NCBI GenBank assembly: GCA_016703785.1 | Contig: JADJBM010000008.1 | Location: 124,001 to 188,000, forward strand | DNA length: 64,000 bases | Source of the DNA: Betaproteobacteria bacterium | Lineage (GTDB): Bacteria; Pseudomonadota; Gammaproteobacteria; Burkholderiales; Rhodocyclaceae | Direction of reading: 5' to 3' | In this document: piece by piece, positions 62,536 through 64,000 of the stretch | Layout of the letters: every line of letters starts with the position of its first letter | Position numbering within the stretch: the first letter of the stretch is position 1 | Notes under the pieces: generated by a model | What the model was told of the DNA's origin: nothing | Seen by the model: only the letters and a program-made list of their open reading frames with translations | Database searches by the model: none | Made by a program: the position numbers and the translations under genes

Positions 62536-64000
62536 GAAGACTAGTACCCTAAATTCAAAGGCGGGCACCAGTGCCAGCCCTTGGTTCTGTGGTGCTGACT
62601 TTCCCGCCGCGCTGCGGCGCGGCGCCTGCATGATCGCGCTGCTGCCGGTCCTGGCGACTGCGCAATCATCCGACCCGTTCGGCACGCTGGCCGCCGTGCC
62701 GCCCCTGACCGGCGTGCGCAGCACCGGGCCTGCGCCCTGCCAGCCGACCGAAACGGGACAGCCCCTCAATCTCATCGACGTCGTCGACCTGGCCCTGTGC
62801 AACAACCCGCGCACGCGCGAAGCCTGGGCCTACGCGCGTGCGCAGGCCGCCCAGGTCGGCGTGGCGCAGGCCGCCTACCTGCCTTCCGTCTCGGCCAGCG
62901 TCACGGCCAGCCGCAACCGCAGCGAGGCGACGCGCAACAACGACCCTTTCAGCCAACAGACCGCAGGCCTGAATCTTTCCTATGTGCTCTACGATTTCGG
63001 CGCGCGTGCCGCCAACCTGGAGAACGCCCGCCAGCTCTTTGCCGCCGCGGCCGCCTCGCGAGATGCCGCCGTGCAGAGCATTTTCCTCGCCGCCATGCAG
63101 GCCTTCTTCCTGCGCCACACCGCCGATGCCGTTCTGGAAGCCAGCCGGCAGTCGGAGAAGACCAGCCTGGAATCGTTCAATGCCGCCGAAGCCCGCTACC
63201 GGGTGGGCGCTGCCACGCCGGCCGACAGGCTCCAGGCGCGCACCGCCCATGCCCAGGCCGTGCTCAACCGCATCACCGCCGAGGGCGCCGTCAAGACGGC
63301 GCAGGGGCTGCTCGCCAATACGATCGGCGCGGATCCGACACGCAGTCCGACCCTGTCGCCGATGCCGCCCGCCGCGCCTGAATCGGGATTCGAGGCCGAT
63401 GTCGCGCAACTGATCGAGACGGCACGCCTTCGGCGACCCGACCTGGCTGCGGCGGAAGCCCAATTCCGCGCCGCCCAGGCCGGCATCGAATCGGCTCAGG
63501 CCAGCCACCTGCCGACACTCTCCCTCGGCGTGAACACTGCGCGCAGCCATCTCTCCGGCCAGCCGTCGATCGACAGTTCGAACATCGGCCTGACCCTCTC
63601 CATCCCGATCTTCAGCGGCTTTTCCACCACCTACAAGGTACTCACGGCCGAAGCCCAGGCTGATGTCCAGGCGGCGCGGCGCGACCAGGTTCGCTTGCAA
63701 GTCGGGCTCGACGTCTGGAACGCGTATGCCGCCCTGACCACCGCCACCCAGTCGGTGAAAAGTGCGGACGAACTGCTGGAAAGCGCGACGCTGTCGGAAC
63801 GGATGGCCGCCGGCCGCTACCAGGCGGGGGTGGGCAGCATCCTCGACCTGCTCACCGCGCAGACCGCACTGGCCAACGCGCGCCTGAGCCGCATCCAGGC
63901 GGGCTTCAACTGGTACACCGCCCGCGCCGGTCTGGCGCAAGCCATGGGCGCGCTCGACAGCAACCTGCTCGATGAACTTTCCGTCAAGAATCGGCCATGA
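62534..64000 (+). CDS. TolC-family outer-membrane efflux protein
   Basis: The 488-residue protein has two OEP repeats: around LNLIDVVDLALCNNPRTREA with ASYLPSVSASV-like text (AAYLPSVSASVTASRNRSEA) in the first half, and LRRPDLAAAEAQFRAAQAGI with ASHLPTLSLGVNTARSHLSG in the second. The C-terminal part has the typical YQAGVGSILDLLTAQTALANARL. An N-terminal hydrophobic stretch (MIALLPVLATAQ) would be the signal peptide; the true start may be ATG 62629. The frame ends at the last base of the window as ATGA, which suggests that a coupled gene (usually a membrane fusion protein) follows. Confidence 0.88.
   Translation: MKTSTLNSKAGTSASPWFCGADFPAALRRGACMIALLPVLATAQSSDPFGTLAAVPPLTGVRSTGPAPCQPTETGQPLNLIDVVDLALCNNPRTREAWAYARAQAAQVGVAQAAYLPSVSASVTASRNRSEATRNNDPFSQQTAGLNLSYVLYDFGARAANLENARQLFAAAAASRDAAVQSIFLAAMQAFFLRHTADAVLEASRQSEKTSLESFNAAEARYRVGAATPADRLQARTAHAQAVLNRITAEGAVKTAQGLLANTIGADPTRSPTLSPMPPAAPESGFEADVAQLIETARLRRPDLAAAEAQFRAAQAGIESAQASHLPTLSLGVNTARSHLSGQPSIDSSNIGLTLSIPIFSGFSTTYKVLTAEAQADVQAARRDQVRLQVGLDVWNAYAALTTATQSVKSADELLESATLSERMAAGRYQAGVGSILDLLTAQTALANARLSRIQAGFNWYTARAGLAQAMGALDSNLLDELSVKNRP

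Overview
The window comes from a GC-rich betaproteobacterium that oxidises reduced sulfur compounds, probably a chemolithotroph of the Sulfuritalea/Sulfuricella/Thiobacillus kind. I infer this from the gene families and from conserved betaproteobacterial neighbourhoods (holC-valS, ilvIHC-psd-pssA-leuA, sigma factor-DUF3619-DUF3106-RDD). No 16S rRNA gene is present to confirm it. I saw no tRNA, rRNA, CRISPR array, insertion sequence or prophage.

Layout. 1-4 kb: an unidentified C-terminal fragment, a YihY membrane protein, a frameshifted DUF2069 gene, a decayed chemoreceptor gene and an ANTAR response regulator. 4.3-10.8 kb (minus): branched-chain amino acid and phospholipid genes ilvI-ilvH-ilvC-psd-pssA-leuA. 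10.9-12.9 kb: sigma factor, DUF3619, DUF3106 and RDD genes. 12.9-15 kb: lptG/lptF. 15.1-20.3 kb: pepA-holC-hypothetical-valS, then a REP-like element and an MFS exporter. 21.7-29.9 kb (minus): soeABC-tusA-dsrE2, a FadL-type channel and an exported protein. 30-36.4 kb: two small genes, then qmoA/qmoB (one open frame here) with hdrC and hdrB. 36.5-40.7 kb (minus): a TPR-CHAT protease, a small exported protein and thrH. 40.8-50.4 kb: two PAS histidine kinases flanking a CbbQ/NorQ-CbbO/NorD pair, a broken GGDEF-hemerythrin gene and a bacteriohemerythrin. 50.5-55.3 kb (minus): a YkgJ-type protein and sat-aprB-aprA. 55.5-58 kb: a BepA-like protease (frameshifted), a response regulator and moaC. 58.2-64 kb: soxYZAXB and a TolC-family gene.

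How the genes fit together. SoxYZ/AX/B act on periplasmic thiosulfate. TusA and DsrE2 carry cytoplasmic sulfane sulfur. Sulfite can then be oxidised in two ways: directly by membrane-bound SoeABC, or through APS by AprBA and Sat, with QmoAB-HdrCB as the likely electron partner of AprBA. Perfect FNR-type boxes lie upstream of sat-aprBA and of the GGDEF-hemerythrin gene, with a near-perfect one upstream of qmo. This suggests redox control of the APS branch.

Two sequence-level themes stand out. First, an 11-base word, ACTGACTTTCG, occurs six times, always on the plus strand, whatever the direction or frame of the host gene. Second, many genes are broken or fused by apparent one-base shifts, several in G/C runs. 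This may be sequencing error in a draft assembly or real slippage, and raw reads are needed to decide. The ilvI promoter carries nine G in its spacer, which would also make it length-sensitive.
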